Assembly (NCBI RefSeq): GCF_001424985.1
Contig: NZ_LMDA01000024.1
Coordinates: 1 to 64,000, forward strand
Direction of reading: 5' to 3'
From: Rhizobium sp. Root1212
GTDB lineage: Bacteria; Pseudomonadota; Alphaproteobacteria; Rhizobiales; Rhizobiaceae
Length of the DNA: 64,000 bases
Part shown: piece by piece, positions 40,612 to 49,743 of the stretch
Layout: every line of letters begins with the position of its first letter
How positions within the stretch are numbered: the stretch's first letter is position 1
The notes under the pieces: generated by a model
The model's input: only the letters and a program-made list of their open reading frames with translations
What the model was told of the DNA's origin: nothing
The model's database searches: none
Program-made: the position numbers and the translations under genes

Positions 40612-41343
40612 ATGCTTGCCAGCAATTTCGACAAATGGCCGGCGGCCGGCCACATCTTTCCGGTGACGGCGCTCGATCTGCGCGTGCTGGAGGAGCCGCA
40701 TCCCTTCGAGCTTGCCGAACACGAGCGGGCGGCGGAGAACTGGAAGCGGGAGGTGACCCGCAACCCCGCGCTTTTCAACGGCAAGATGCTGTTGCAACGG
40801 GCGGTGACCATCGAGGACGGCGCGATATCGGGGGAAGCCCATATCATCGACTACGCCACCTTTCTCCTCTGGCGCAAGACGTGGCCGGGCGAGCGCGCCC
40901 TGCATCTTTTCAGCCTGCCGGTGATCCTGTCTTCGGACGGGGCCGTCATCGCGGTGCGCATGGCGCGGCATACGGCCAATCCGGGACGGGTCTATTGCGC
41001 CGCCGGCTCGCTCGACAACCAGGACATCCGCGACGGGCGCTGCGACCTCGAAGGCAACATGCACCGCGAGGTCAGGGAGGAAACCGGTCTGGATCTCGCG
41101 TCAGCCGCGACCGACGACGGTTTTCACGCGCTGCATGACAAGAGTGTCATAACGCTTTTCAAGGTTTACCGCTTTGCCGCAACCGCCGACGCGCTGATTG
41201 CCGCGATCGAACGGCATATCGCCTCCGAAACCGAATCGGAGGTCGACGCGGCGGTTGCGATCCGCACGGCCGATCCGGCCGCATACGACTATCCGTCCTT
41301 CATGCCCAAAATCCTCGACTGGATTCTTGTGCGCGAAGGATGA
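40612..41343 (+). CDS. NUDIX hydrolase
   Basis: A 243-residue protein with a NUDIX box: GSLDNQDIRDGRCDLEGNMHREVREETGLDL, where REVREETGL carries the metal-binding glutamates. The N-terminal 90 residues are an extra domain found in a subgroup of larger NUDIX proteins (no known function). The enzyme would hydrolyse a nucleoside diphosphate linked to another moiety. It starts two bases after the EEP-fold gene, and the PhzF gene follows after 60 bases. Confidence 0.85.
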   Translation: MLASNFDKWPAAGHIFPVTALDLRVLEEPHPFELAEHERAAENWKREVTRNPALFNGKMLLQRAVTIEDGAISGEAHIIDYATFLLWRKTWPGERALHLFSLPVILSSDGAVIAVRMARHTANPGRVYCAAGSLDNQDIRDGRCDLEGNMHREVREETGLDLASAATDDGFHALHDKSVITLFKVYRFAATADALIAAIERHIASETESEVDAAVAIRTADPAAYDYPSFMPKILDWILVREG

Positions 41344-41403
41344 CGACGGACAACCTTCCGCTTATGCTCCGTTGCATCCGACGCGTTTAAAAAGGAGAGT
41401 TTC

Positions 41404-42312
41404 GTGGCTCGACCCTATGCAATCTACGATGTCTTCACTTCGCAGAAGCTTGAGGGAAATCCGCTGGCCGTCGTCTTCGATGCCGAAGGGCTGGACGACC
41501 GGGCCATGCAGGTGATCGCCACGGAATTCAATCTTTCGGAGACAGTGTTCGTCTTCAAGCCCGAGCATGTATCCCATGTCGCACGCTTGAGGATTTTCAC
41601 GACGACGCGGGAACTGCCCTTTGCCGGTCATCCGACCGTGGGGGCGGCCGTGGCGCTCGCCGAGCTTCGTAACGGCGAGGACCGGGACATCGTGCAGGTG
41701 CTGGAGGAGAATGTCGGACCGGTGCGCTGCGCGGTGCGGCTGAAGACGGGCAGCGCCACCTTTGCCGAATTCGACCTGCCGCGCAAATCAAGACGTCTCG
41801 ACGCGCGTTTCGACCGGCAGGCGCTGGCTGATGCGCTGAGCCTCAAGAGCACGCAGATCGGTTTCGAGAATCACGTGCCGTCGCTCTGGAGCGCGGGCGT
41901 GCCCTTCGTCATGCTGCCACTGCACGACGTTGCCGCCGTGTCGGCGATCGATTTCGATCCCGCGGCCTGGGAGCAACTGGCGCCGATGGCCGATGGCGTG
42001 CTGGCCAGTGCTTACGTCTATTGTCGCGGCGGCATCAACCATCAGGCGCGGTTCCATGCGCGCATGTTCTCCTGCGGCCTCGGGATCATGGAAGACCCGG
42101 CGACGGGATCGGCGGCGGCGGCTCTTTCCGGTGCGATCCATCATTTCGACCAACTGATCGACGGGCATTATCCGATCCTGATCGAGCAGGGCGTGGAGAT
42201 GGGCCGGCCGTCCTTCATCCATCTCCATCTCGATATCCACAAGAGCGAGATCGCCACCGCCCGGATCGGCGGCGCGGCGATCAAGGTTGCATCGGGAGAG
42301 CTTTATCTTTGA
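41404..42312 (+). CDS. PhzF-family isomerase/epimerase
   Basis: A 302-residue two-domain protein like PhzF and YddE: YAIYDVFTSQKLEGNPLAVVFDAEGL, the catalytic glutamate Glu46 in EFNLSETVF, RIFTTTRELPFAGHPTVGAAVAL and the second-half motif GIMEDPATGSAAAALSGAI. It starts with GTG at 41404 after AAAAGGAGAGTTTC. Biosynthetic PhzF makes phenazines; most relatives, as here with no phenazine genes near, have unknown isomerase roles. A hairpin and the tRNA-Lys gene follow. Confidence 0.9.
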   Translation: MARPYAIYDVFTSQKLEGNPLAVVFDAEGLDDRAMQVIATEFNLSETVFVFKPEHVSHVARLRIFTTTRELPFAGHPTVGAAVALAELRNGEDRDIVQVLEENVGPVRCAVRLKTGSATFAEFDLPRKSRRLDARFDRQALADALSLKSTQIGFENHVPSLWSAGVPFVMLPLHDVAAVSAIDFDPAAWEQLAPMADGVLASAYVYCRGGINHQARFHARMFSCGLGIMEDPATGSAAAALSGAIHHFDQLIDGHYPILIEQGVEMGRPSFIHLHLDIHKSEIATARIGGAAIKVASGELYL

Positions 42313-42348
42313 AAAACAGGGGGTAAGCGGCGCGTTCGCAAATTTTTT

Positions 42349-42370
42349 CGAATTTCTGCAAAGAAATTCG
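42349..42370. terminator. Hairpin after phzF-like gene
   Basis: CGAATTTC at 42349-42356 pairs with GAAATTCG at 42363-42370 around TGCAAA. It is flanked by six T on the left and ATTTCGG on the right, so it may terminate the PhzF operon just before the tRNA promoter. Confidence 0.5.
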
Positions 42371-42380
42371 ATTTCGGAAC

Positions 42381-42409
42381 TAGACAATCCCGGACAAGCT
42401 CTTTATACG
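42381..42409 (+). promoter_or_regulatory. Candidate promoter of tRNA-Lys
   Basis: TAGACA at 42381-42386 and TATACG at 42404-42409 are 17 bp apart, 32 bases before the mature tRNA 5' end, the normal distance for a stable RNA gene. Confidence 0.5.
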
Positions 42410-42440
42410 CCCAATCACACCGCGGCGACGCGGTCCGGAT

Positions 42441-42516
<76 letters not shown>

Positions 42517-42883
42517 TTTTTCCTCAATGGAAATAATGGATTACGCTGATTTTTTATTAAAAATGAAATACGAATGCTTTGTTGGACGACCATTAGGTCG
42601 CGCTAGCTAATTAGCTGTTTTTCCGTTTTATTTCCGCTCCAAGTCGACAGACTTGTGGAGCGCCGTCGGCAGCTACCCGCAACTCCCCATGAAACGTGCA
42701 GAACTTGTGAATCCGAGAGCGTTTCTCGCGGGTCAAGTATTGCGACCACCTCCGTTAACCAAATTTTAACACTTCGCTCCCGGCTGGGGTTGGTTTCAAC
42801 CATTTCCCTTGATAGGAATTACAACCAGAAGCCGCGACGGAAATGAATCGGGGCGTGCGTTTGAGTGTAAACGGGGCCAGAGA
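42517..42883. other. AT-rich intergenic region between tRNA-Lys and the RTX gene
   Basis: No gene is seen in 367 bp. A small palindrome, AGCTAATTAGCT at 42605-42616, followed by GTTTTT may end the tRNA transcript. GGTTG-GTTT-CAACC at 42788-42801 is a weak operator-like motif before the RTX gene. Base composition is clearly more AT-rich than the surrounding chromosome. No copy of the tRNA 3' end is present. Confidence 0.5.
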
Positions 42884-45175
42884 ATGGCAACCTATACCTA
42901 CTATTGGCCGGGCAAGACTTACCTTCCGAATGAAGGAAAAAATCCAAATTTTGCAGAGTATCTCGACTCGCAATGGAGGGATTCCGAAGTTTCGATGAGT
43001 TCGAGCGATGTCACGTTCGCGCATTGGAACGGCATGACTCTAAAATTTTCGGGAGAAAATCTTGAGTTTGAGGCGGATGGGCTGATCGGCAGCGGCGGTA
43101 CGCTGACCGGCATCGAGTTGCGCGATGAAAACGGTACTCTCTATCAAAAGATCGACCTGAGCGCCGACAACGTCGCGTTTGCAGACTTCACGACCCTTAT
43201 GGAGGTGAGCGATAGCTGGTCCGACATTTATCAGTGGCTCTTTTCCGGTAACGACACCATCCAGGGGACTACCGTTGATGACGTTTTTCTCGGTGGAGGC
43301 GGTAACGACACGCTGATTGGCGGAGGCTCGGTGCGCGGCGATTTCTTCCAGGGTGGCGCGGGTGTCGACACCTATGTCGCCAGTTCCGGCGAAACGAATA
43401 CGTTGAGCTTCAGCGACGCCTACGGCGACTTAACCGCTCGTCGTGGGGTAACACTCGACGCTCATCTCGGCACGGTCACCGACCCGTGGGCGAATGCAGA
43501 AACATTCGTCGGAATGACCACGTTCTACGGTACTCAGTTTGGCGATACCCTGCTTGGGTCAGATGCCGATGAAACATTCAGAGGCCTTGGCGGCCGCGAT
43601 GTAATCGATGGCCGCGGTGGATTCGATTGGGTCGAATATCAGAGCGACGCTTCAAAAAGCGGCTGGCGAGGTGTTACCGTCAATCTCGCAACGGGCTATG
43701 CCACAGATGGTTTCGGGCACCGTGATACGCTAACGGGGATCGAAGGCGTACAGGGTATCGATTCAAGCGACACATTGATCGGCAACAGTGACGCCAACAC
43801 ACTTCTTGGGCGAAACGGGGACGACTTTATCGATGGTGGTGCCGGAGCCGACCTCATGTCCGGCGGTACAGGCAACGATACGTATGTCGTCGATAACGTG
43901 GGTGATATCCTGCAGGAGAAGGGCGATGAATGGGATATCGATTTGGTGAAGTCCTCGGTAAGCTTCAGTCTTGCCAATAAAGCCCAGGTGACCGGCGTTA
44001 TCGAGAACCTGACGCTCACCGGCAATGCCGCGATCAATGCCACCGGCAATGCGGGCAATAACGTGTTGACAGGAAACAGCGGCGCCAACGTATTGAGTGG
44101 TGGGGCGGGCAATGACACCTACGTCGTCGGCGCCGGAGACAAGGTGAATGAAGCCGGCTCCTCCGGGACCGACCTGGTGAAATCCTCGGTCAGCTTCAGC
44201 CTCGCCAATGCGGCTCAGGCGGTCGGCAGTATCGAGAACCTGACGTTGACAGGCACCGCTGCTATCAATGCCACGGGCAATGCTCTGAACAACGTGCTGA
44301 CCGGTAACGCAGGCGCCAATGTGTTGAGCGGTGGGGCAGGCAACGACACCTATATTGTCGGAGCCAAAGACAAAGTCGATGAGACCGGGGCTTCCGGCAC
44401 TGATCTGGTGAAATCCTCGGTTAGCTTCAGCCTCAGCAACAAGACGCAATCGCTCGGTGACGTCGAGAACCTGACGCTGACGGGGTCCGCCGCCATCAGC
44501 GCCACGGGCAACGCTTTGAACAATGTGCTGACCGGTAACGATGGCGCCAACACGCTCATCGGTCTCGCGGGCAACGACACCTATGTCGTCGGCGCCGGGG
44601 ACTTCGTCGATGAATCGGTTTCCGGATCGGCCGGAACGGATGTGGTCAGGTCCTCGGTCGACTTCAACCTCTCGGACGCCAACCAGGCAGCCGGTAGTAT
44701 CGAAAACCTGGTATTGATTGGCTGGTATGCGTATTCCGCCACCGGCAACAAGGGTAATAACGTGCTGACCGGCAACGGGAACGATAACATACTGAACGGC
44801 GGGGGAGGCAATGATACCCTGGTGGGCGGCGGCGGCGCAGACATCTTCAAATTCAATTCCGCGCTCAGTGCCACGAGCAATGTCGACAGGATCAAGGACT
44901 TTACTGTCGACAGGATGGATGAGTTCAACAAAGATTCCATCTGGCTGGAGAATGGTATTTTCACTGCGTTGAAGAAGACCGGCATGCTGTCGGCTGGCGC
45001 CTTTGCCAAAAACGCCAGCGGCGTCGCCCAGGACGCTGACGACCGTCTGATCTATGAGACCGATACGGGCAAGCTGTTCTACGACTCGAATGGTAATGCC
45101 GCCGGAGGCGCGGTGCATTTCGCCACGCTTTCGGCCAACCTGGCACTGACCAACGCAGACTTCTTCGTCATCTAG
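42884..45175 (+). CDS. RTX-type calcium-binding secreted protein (763 aa)
   Basis: Starts MATYTYYWPGKTYLPNEGKN with no signal peptide. Glycine/aspartate nonapeptides of the RTX type (GGGGNDTLIGGG, GGAGADLMSGGTGNDT, GGAGNDTYVV, NGGGGNDTLVGGGGADIF) bind calcium and fold after export. From 43940 four tandem 77-79-residue repeats alternate a VKSSVSFSL...ENLTLTG...ATGNALNNVLTGN segment with a GGAGNDTYVVG motif. The C-terminal 110 residues (LIYETDTGKLFYDSNGN, LSANLALTNADFFVI) are like type I secretion signals. No ABC exporter is in the window. The function is unknown; adhesion or surface coating is likely. Lower GC than neighbours suggests transfer. Confidence 0.88.
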   Translation: MATYTYYWPGKTYLPNEGKNPNFAEYLDSQWRDSEVSMSSSDVTFAHWNGMTLKFSGENLEFEADGLIGSGGTLTGIELRDENGTLYQKIDLSADNVAFADFTTLMEVSDSWSDIYQWLFSGNDTIQGTTVDDVFLGGGGNDTLIGGGSVRGDFFQGGAGVDTYVASSGETNTLSFSDAYGDLTARRGVTLDAHLGTVTDPWANAETFVGMTTFYGTQFGDTLLGSDADETFRGLGGRDVIDGRGGFDWVEYQSDASKSGWRGVTVNLATGYATDGFGHRDTLTGIEGVQGIDSSDTLIGNSDANTLLGRNGDDFIDGGAGADLMSGGTGNDTYVVDNVGDILQEKGDEWDIDLVKSSVSFSLANKAQVTGVIENLTLTGNAAINATGNAGNNVLTGNSGANVLSGGAGNDTYVVGAGDKVNEAGSSGTDLVKSSVSFSLANAAQAVGSIENLTLTGTAAINATGNALNNVLTGNAGANVLSGGAGNDTYIVGAKDKVDETGASGTDLVKSSVSFSLSNKTQSLGDVENLTLTGSAAISATGNALNNVLTGNDGANTLIGLAGNDTYVVGAGDFVDESVSGSAGTDVVRSSVDFNLSDANQAAGSIENLVLIGWYAYSATGNKGNNVLTGNGNDNILNGGGGNDTLVGGGGADIFKFNSALSATSNVDRIKDFTVDRMDEFNKDSIWLENGIFTALKKTGMLSAGAFAKNASGVAQDADDRLIYETDTGKLFYDSNGNAAGGAVHFATLSANLALTNADFFVI
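43940..44818 (+). repeat. Four tandem ~231-bp coding repeats in the RTX gene
   Basis: Units start at 43940, 44171, 44402 and 44639, each with codons for DLVKSSVSFSL or DVVRSSVDFNL. Units 1 and 2 are exactly 231 bp, unit 3 is 237 bp. Units 1-3 are very similar at the protein level; unit 4 is more diverged. The pattern suggests growth of the gene by unequal recombination. Confidence 0.85.
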
Positions 45176-45528
45176 GGCACTCCGTGCGATTTCCGACCTC
45201 GAAAGCTGTCAGGCGTTTGAGATCGTGCTTTCCAAGGCTCAGATCGTGCTTTTCGTTCTGGATGTCGATGGCGATGGGCTCCGATCGCCGCTTAGGCAGG
45301 TTCTGCAAAGACCATCGGATGGTAACGAAAGGCGGCTATCAGGCCGCCTTTTTCTTGTATTCCTACAACCTCCGCCCTTGGTGGAGGTGATCTTAGACAC
45401 AGGGTTCCAGCCTGCAATGTTGCCGTGAAATCATTTTTGCGCCACACTCGTCGCAAAAGTATCTAATCCACTGGTATAGCGTCTTTTTCCTGTCTAGATT
45501 GCCGCCGGGTGATTTGGAGGGGCGTGGC
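45176..45528. other. Intergenic region between RTX and kinase genes
   Basis: I see no gene here. The only clear signals are a short direct repeat containing AGATCGTGCTTT (at about 45219 and 45240), the terminator at 45338-45363, and the ribosome binding site of the kinase gene at 45516-45523. Confidence 0.5.
45338..45363 (+). terminator. Intrinsic terminator after the RTX gene
   Basis: AAAGGCGGC (45338-45346) pairs with GCCGCCTTT (45353-45361) around TATCAG and is followed by further T. It lies 160 bases after the RTX stop. Confidence 0.85.
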
Positions 45529-47061
45529 GTGGCATTAAGGCTTCATGGCCATTTCACCGTGGCGACGGCTGCCGGGGCGATCATCATTGCGATGTTCACC
45601 TCGCTCGTCATCCTGCTCAGCCTTTGGCTGATGATCAGCTATCAGGATGCTGTGCGCAGGACCGAGGAACGCGCAGTCTCCGCCTCGAAGATTGTGGCTA
45701 CAAACGTGTCGTGGCTGGATTCGCTTGCGCGGCAATCGCTTCAGCGCATCGACGAGACACTTGGGCCGGATATCGTAACCACGGCCGGCGATGAGGTGCG
45801 CAACATCAACGAGACTGTGGCGGGACTTCCGGGGCAGGGCAAGGCCTATGTCGTCGACCGCTCCGGACGTACGCTCTTTTCGACCGATCCGATGGTCAAG
45901 CCGATCAGCATTGTCGACCGACCCTATTTCTCCGAACTGGCGAGGGGCAAGGATTCCTATGTATCCGGCCTCATGGTCAGCCGCCTGAGCGGCAAGCAGA
46001 TTTTTACCTTCAGCCAGCGGCTCGAGCGCAAGGGGCAGTTTGCCGGCGCGGCCGTGATTTCCTTCGACGTTGATCTGATGGCGCCGATCCTGGAGGCGGT
46101 CGATCTCGGTCGCAATTCCACCGTCAGCTTCGTGCGGGCCGATGGCCTGCTCGTCGCCCGCTACCCGCTGGCGGAGGGGCCGCTCGACATGAGCCAGTAT
46201 GTGCTCTTCACCGATTATCTGCCGAAAGCCTCCGAAGGCACTTATGAGGCCATTTCGCCGGTCGACGGCGCCCATCGGATCGTTGCCTACCGCAAGGTTG
46301 AGGGCACGGATTTCATTGCGCTGGCGTCGGCGGATTATTCGACCGGGATCAACGACTTCCGCCGGAATGTTTTCGTGGCGGTTTCGGTGATGGTGCTGGC
46401 GGCAACTGGCTCGCTTGCGGCGGGCAGCTGGATTCGTCATCTTCGCCGGCGCGACAGCGCCCAATCGCAGCGACTGGAAATCGCCCTTGAGGAAAACCGG
46501 CTGCTTTTGCGGGAAATCCATCACCGGGTGAAGAACAATCTGCAATCCGTACAGTCGGTCGTGCGCATGCAGCAGCTTGCGCCGGAGGTGCAGAAATCGC
46601 TGGCCGACCGCATTTCTGCGATGATCGCGGTTCATGAGCAGATCTATCGGCAGGACGAATTTTCGCAACTCTGCGCGCGCGATCTGTTGAAATCCGTCGT
46701 CGACAAGCTGCTGCAGGCGTTCGGATCGTCGGTCGAGGTGGATTTCGATGTCGATGATATCGCTATCTCCACCGACAAGGCGACGCCGCTGGCGCTTGTG
46801 ACCAACGAGATCGTGACCAACTGCCTGAAATATGCTTTCCCGCCGGGTACTCGGGGGCGAATTTCCATCAGCTTCAAGAGGGTGGAAAACGATCTGTTGC
46901 GGCTCGTCATCAGCGATAACGGTTCCGGCTTTGACGAAGAGGCGCTGACGCCGGGCATGGGGACCCGGCTGATCAAGGGGCTGGTCGCGCAATTGCGCGG
47001 CACCTGCCAGATCGATGGCCGCAACGGCACAGTCTTCGTGGCCGAGCTGCCGATCGATTGA
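45529..47061 (+). CDS. Sensor histidine kinase (Cache sensor, HisKA_2 type)
   Basis: A 510-residue kinase. TM1 lies at about 12-38, a periplasmic double-Cache sensor at about 45-280, TM2 near 283-303, then a HisKA_2 domain with the phospho-acceptor His331 in LLREIHHRVKNNLQ and a HATPase domain (TNEIVTNCLKYAF, ISDNGSGFD, GMGTRLIKGLVAQL). The HHRVKNN motif marks the group often linked to PhyR-type general stress signalling. GTG at 45529 has GGAGGGG five bases upstream and is preferred to TTG 45499. No response regulator is adjacent, so it is an orphan kinase. Confidence 0.9.
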   Translation: MALRLHGHFTVATAAGAIIIAMFTSLVILLSLWLMISYQDAVRRTEERAVSASKIVATNVSWLDSLARQSLQRIDETLGPDIVTTAGDEVRNINETVAGLPGQGKAYVVDRSGRTLFSTDPMVKPISIVDRPYFSELARGKDSYVSGLMVSRLSGKQIFTFSQRLERKGQFAGAAVISFDVDLMAPILEAVDLGRNSTVSFVRADGLLVARYPLAEGPLDMSQYVLFTDYLPKASEGTYEAISPVDGAHRIVAYRKVEGTDFIALASADYSTGINDFRRNVFVAVSVMVLAATGSLAAGSWIRHLRRRDSAQSQRLEIALEENRLLLREIHHRVKNNLQSVQSVVRMQQLAPEVQKSLADRISAMIAVHEQIYRQDEFSQLCARDLLKSVVDKLLQAFGSSVEVDFDVDDIAISTDKATPLALVTNEIVTNCLKYAFPPGTRGRISISFKRVENDLLRLVISDNGSGFDEEALTPGMGTRLIKGLVAQLRGTCQIDGRNGTVFVAELPID

Positions 47062-47077
47062 AGGCGGGCAGCGGGGT

Positions 47078-47674
47078 TTAAGGACGGTCGCCGGTAAGGT
47101 GGCGTTCGAGGAAGGGCAAGTTGTCCTGGCCCCAGTAGAGTTCGCTGTCGTAGCGGAAGGTGGGGAAGCCGAAGACGCCATGCTCGATCGCATGCTTGCG
47201 GTCGTTCGCCCATTTTTCGCGCACGTCTTCATCCGCCTGCCGGCCGCTGAGCGTAGCGCCGTCGAGGCCGGCGGCGGTGGCGATCGCTTCTCGTACCGTC
47301 GGTTTGCCGATGTCTTGTGCCTCGGCCCAGAAGGCGTGCTGCAGGGCGCGCGTGAGGCCGATCCAGTCCTTGCCGTCGAGGAAGGCGGCGATGACGATCA
47401 GCGATGCCGGGGCGGGGTCGCTGAGTTCGGGGCGGTTTTCGAGCAAGAGCGGTTTGCCGCGCACGCGCGCCCAGCGCTTGAGATCGCGCACCCAATAGGC
47501 GCGGCGGACCTCCGGGCGATTGCGGGAGAAGATGCCGCCGTTTTCCTCGACCACGGTGGTCAGGTAGGGCGTGATGGCGACGTCGTTATCCTTGGCGAGA
47601 TCGACGAAGGTGTCGAAGCCAATATAGGACCAGGGCGAGCCGATGGAGAAGAAATAGTCGATGGTTTTCGTCAC
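47078..47674 (-). CDS. DsbA-family protein (2-hydroxychromene-2-carboxylate isomerase type)
   Basis: A 198-residue thioredoxin-fold protein of the GST-kappa/HCCA isomerase group: TIDYFFSIGSPWSYIGFDTF at the N-terminus with Ser instead of the CxxC pair, and GVFGFPTFRYDSELYWGQDNLPFLER at the end. Such proteins use glutathione for isomerisation or thiol exchange. The start is GTG at 47674, abutting the TAA of the upstream oxidoreductase gene, so it is the last gene of the nine-gene operon that begins at 56699. It may remove a glutathione adduct. Confidence 0.85.
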   Translation of the reverse strand: MTKTIDYFFSIGSPWSYIGFDTFVDLAKDNDVAITPYLTTVVEENGGIFSRNRPEVRRAYWVRDLKRWARVRGKPLLLENRPELSDPAPASLIVIAAFLDGKDWIGLTRALQHAFWAEAQDIGKPTVREAIATAAGLDGATLSGRQADEDVREKWANDRKHAIEHGVFGFPTFRYDSELYWGQDNLPFLERHLTGDRP

Positions 47675-48730
47675 TTACGATGTTCCTGTCTGTTTCAGTG
47701 CGGGCAGCGCGTCGAGGCCGCTTTCCCAGCCGAGGGCGGGCGCGATCAGGGTGATGAAATCGTGGATGATCTGGCGGTATTCCTCGTCTTCGAACTCGTA
47801 GGGAAGCTCCAGCCGCAATTCGCCGATATGGGGGAGGATCGGGTCGGCGAAGAGTTTTTCGAGGATTTCGTCGGAGGTGCCGACGATGTCCTTTGCAAAC
47901 AGGGTGCGCCGTTCGCCCTGAGGGGTGAGGGTTCGCTTAAAGCGGCCGGCGGCGTAGTCGCGGTAGCGTTGCCGAGTCTTGGCGTCGGCGCTGTCGAGGG
48001 GGACGATGACGCGGCCGAGCGCCACGCGCCGGGCCTCGCCGCCGGAGGCGCGGTAGGTTTCCAGCTGCCGCGACTGGGCCTCGAAGAAATCGTCGGTGCC
48101 TTCGCCGGTCGTCACATTGCCGATCAGCAGATTGAAGCCGTTGCGGCCGGCCCAGGTCGCGGAGCGCAGCGAGCCGCCGCCGTACCAGATGCGGTCGGTG
48201 AGGCCTTTCGCATGCGGCTGAAGACGCGGGCGCTGCGGGCCGAACGGGGTCTTGATGACGGTGATTTCATCGCCGATGGGGTGGCTGCGCAGGTTTTCGA
48301 CGAAGCGCAGCACGCGGTCGTGGGAGAAGTCGAAATTCTGCCAGTCGCCATCGAAGACGAGGTTGCCGATGAGGTCGGCATGGAGGGGGCGACCGGCGCT
48401 GAGGCCGATATTCAGCCGTCCGCGCGAGAGCACGTCGACAGTCGAGAGGTCTTCGGCGAGCCGGTAGGGGCTTTCGTAGCCGATAGGGATGACGGCCGTG
48501 CCGAGCTGGATGCGCTTCGTGCGCTGGGTGGCGGCGGCCAAAAAGGCCGTGGCGGAGGAGATGCCGGGCTCGAGATGGCGCTGGCGGGCCCAGGCGCTCT
48601 GGAAACCGAGGTCTTCGCCGTATTCGAGAAGCTTCAGCGTCTTTTCGAGGCCGGCCAGCGGGTCGTCGGCCGGATAGTTGCCGGGCGTCAGGAAACCGAT
48701 GTGGTGGATGTTCGGGGTCTTGTTGCTCAT
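47675..48730 (-). CDS. LLM-class flavin-dependent oxidoreductase (operon gene 8)
   Basis: A 351-residue luciferase-like monooxygenase: IHHIGFLTPGNYPADDPLAG, FQSAWARQRHLEPGISSATAFLAAATQRTKRIQLGTAVIPIGYESPYRLAEDLSTVDVLSRGRLNIGLSAG. It would use FMNH2 and oxygen to oxidise a small organic compound. Its start lies 14 bases after the remnant of a frameshifted binding-protein gene, and its stop is adjacent to the DsbA-like gene. It is one of three LLM enzymes in the operon. Confidence 0.85.
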   Translation of the reverse strand: MSNKTPNIHHIGFLTPGNYPADDPLAGLEKTLKLLEYGEDLGFQSAWARQRHLEPGISSATAFLAAATQRTKRIQLGTAVIPIGYESPYRLAEDLSTVDVLSRGRLNIGLSAGRPLHADLIGNLVFDGDWQNFDFSHDRVLRFVENLRSHPIGDEITVIKTPFGPQRPRLQPHAKGLTDRIWYGGGSLRSATWAGRNGFNLLIGNVTTGEGTDDFFEAQSRQLETYRASGGEARRVALGRVIVPLDSADAKTRQRYRDYAAGRFKRTLTPQGERRTLFAKDIVGTSDEILEKLFADPILPHIGELRLELPYEFEDEEYRQIIHDFITLIAPALGWESGLDALPALKQTGTS

Positions 48731-48744
48731 GGGCCTTGTCTCGC

Positions 48745-49682
48745 TCAGGATTTCGGCAGGCCGGGCGGGTTGGTTTCCGATTTCGGCAGGGCCTCTTCCT
48801 TCAGATGCCAGCGATCGAGGATTTTTTCGTAGGCGCCGCTTTCGATCAGGCCATGGTGGCGATGGTCAGGGCATCGGCGAGGCCTGCGCCTTTGCGGGTG
48901 GTGATCGCCACGTCGGAGCGGTCGGGCCAGCCGGCGCTCAAGGTGCCGACGCGCTTGATGTTGTGATCGCGGGCGGCGATGTAGACGAGTTGTGCGTGAG
49001 GTTGGACGATGACATCGGCGCGGCCGGAGGAGAGCGCGAGCAGGCTTGCGGCCTCGTCGTCGTAATATTGCAGCTCCAGCGGCTTCAGGCCGGCAGCGAC
49101 GTTCTCGTCGTTCCAGCGCAGGAGAATGCGCTCCTGATTGGTGCCGGAGCCGACGATGATCTTCAGGCCGGCGGCGTCCTTCGGTTGGGCAATGGCGGTG
49201 ACGGTGCTGTCGGATTTCACGAAGAAGCCGTGCAGGCCCTGGCGGTAGGTGGAGAAGTCGAATTTTTCCTTGCGCTGTTCGGTGACGCCGACATTGGAGA
49301 TCACAGCATCGTATTTGCCCGAGGTCAGGCCGAGCGGCCAGTCGATCCAGGCGACGGGAACGAGTTCCAGCTGAAGGCCGAGGCTTTCGGCGATGGCCGA
49401 GGCGTAGTCGGGATCGGCGCCGACGACCGTCTTCGCGTCCGTCGCATAGGTGGCGAGCGGCGGGCCGCCGGGGGCAACCGCGACGGTGAACTTGCCGGGC
49501 GTGACGAAGGCGAAACTCTTGGCAATGGCGGTCACGGCCTTGTCGTTGCGCTCGGCGTGAATGCGGCCTGCCTGTTCGGGGTTGAGGTCGAAAGTTTCGC
49601 CGGCGAGCGCCGATCCGGCCAAGGCGAGGGTGGAGGCGAGCGCGCCGAGGAAAAAGCTGCGCAAAGTCATTTTGCCAGTCAT
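48745..49682 (-). pseudogene. Frameshifted ABC amino-acid-binding protein (operon gene 7)
   Basis: A signal peptide and a type 3 solute-binding domain closely parallel the next gene (49744-50688). The open frame ends early at 48846 after RKGAGLADALTIATMA. Reading one base later from that point continues the family: HGLIESGAYEKILDRWHLKEEALP... to PPGLPKS and a stop at 48745. A one-base deletion between 48854 and 48855 (the paralogue has ACC AAC GGC CTC ATC) explains this. About 35 residues are lost, including the end of lobe 1. A sequencing error is possible; otherwise the copy is decaying. Confidence 0.8.
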
Positions 49683-49743
49683 GTCGTGGTCTCCATCAGG
49701 GGGATAAGGCCGGCGCCGCTTAAGGGGCGGCGCCGGGGAGGGA

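Noticed and set aside
45184-45428. Small ORFs of 67-68 codons after the RTX gene
   Set aside because: They overlap each other in two frames, cross the terminator at 45338-45363 and have no ribosome binding site.
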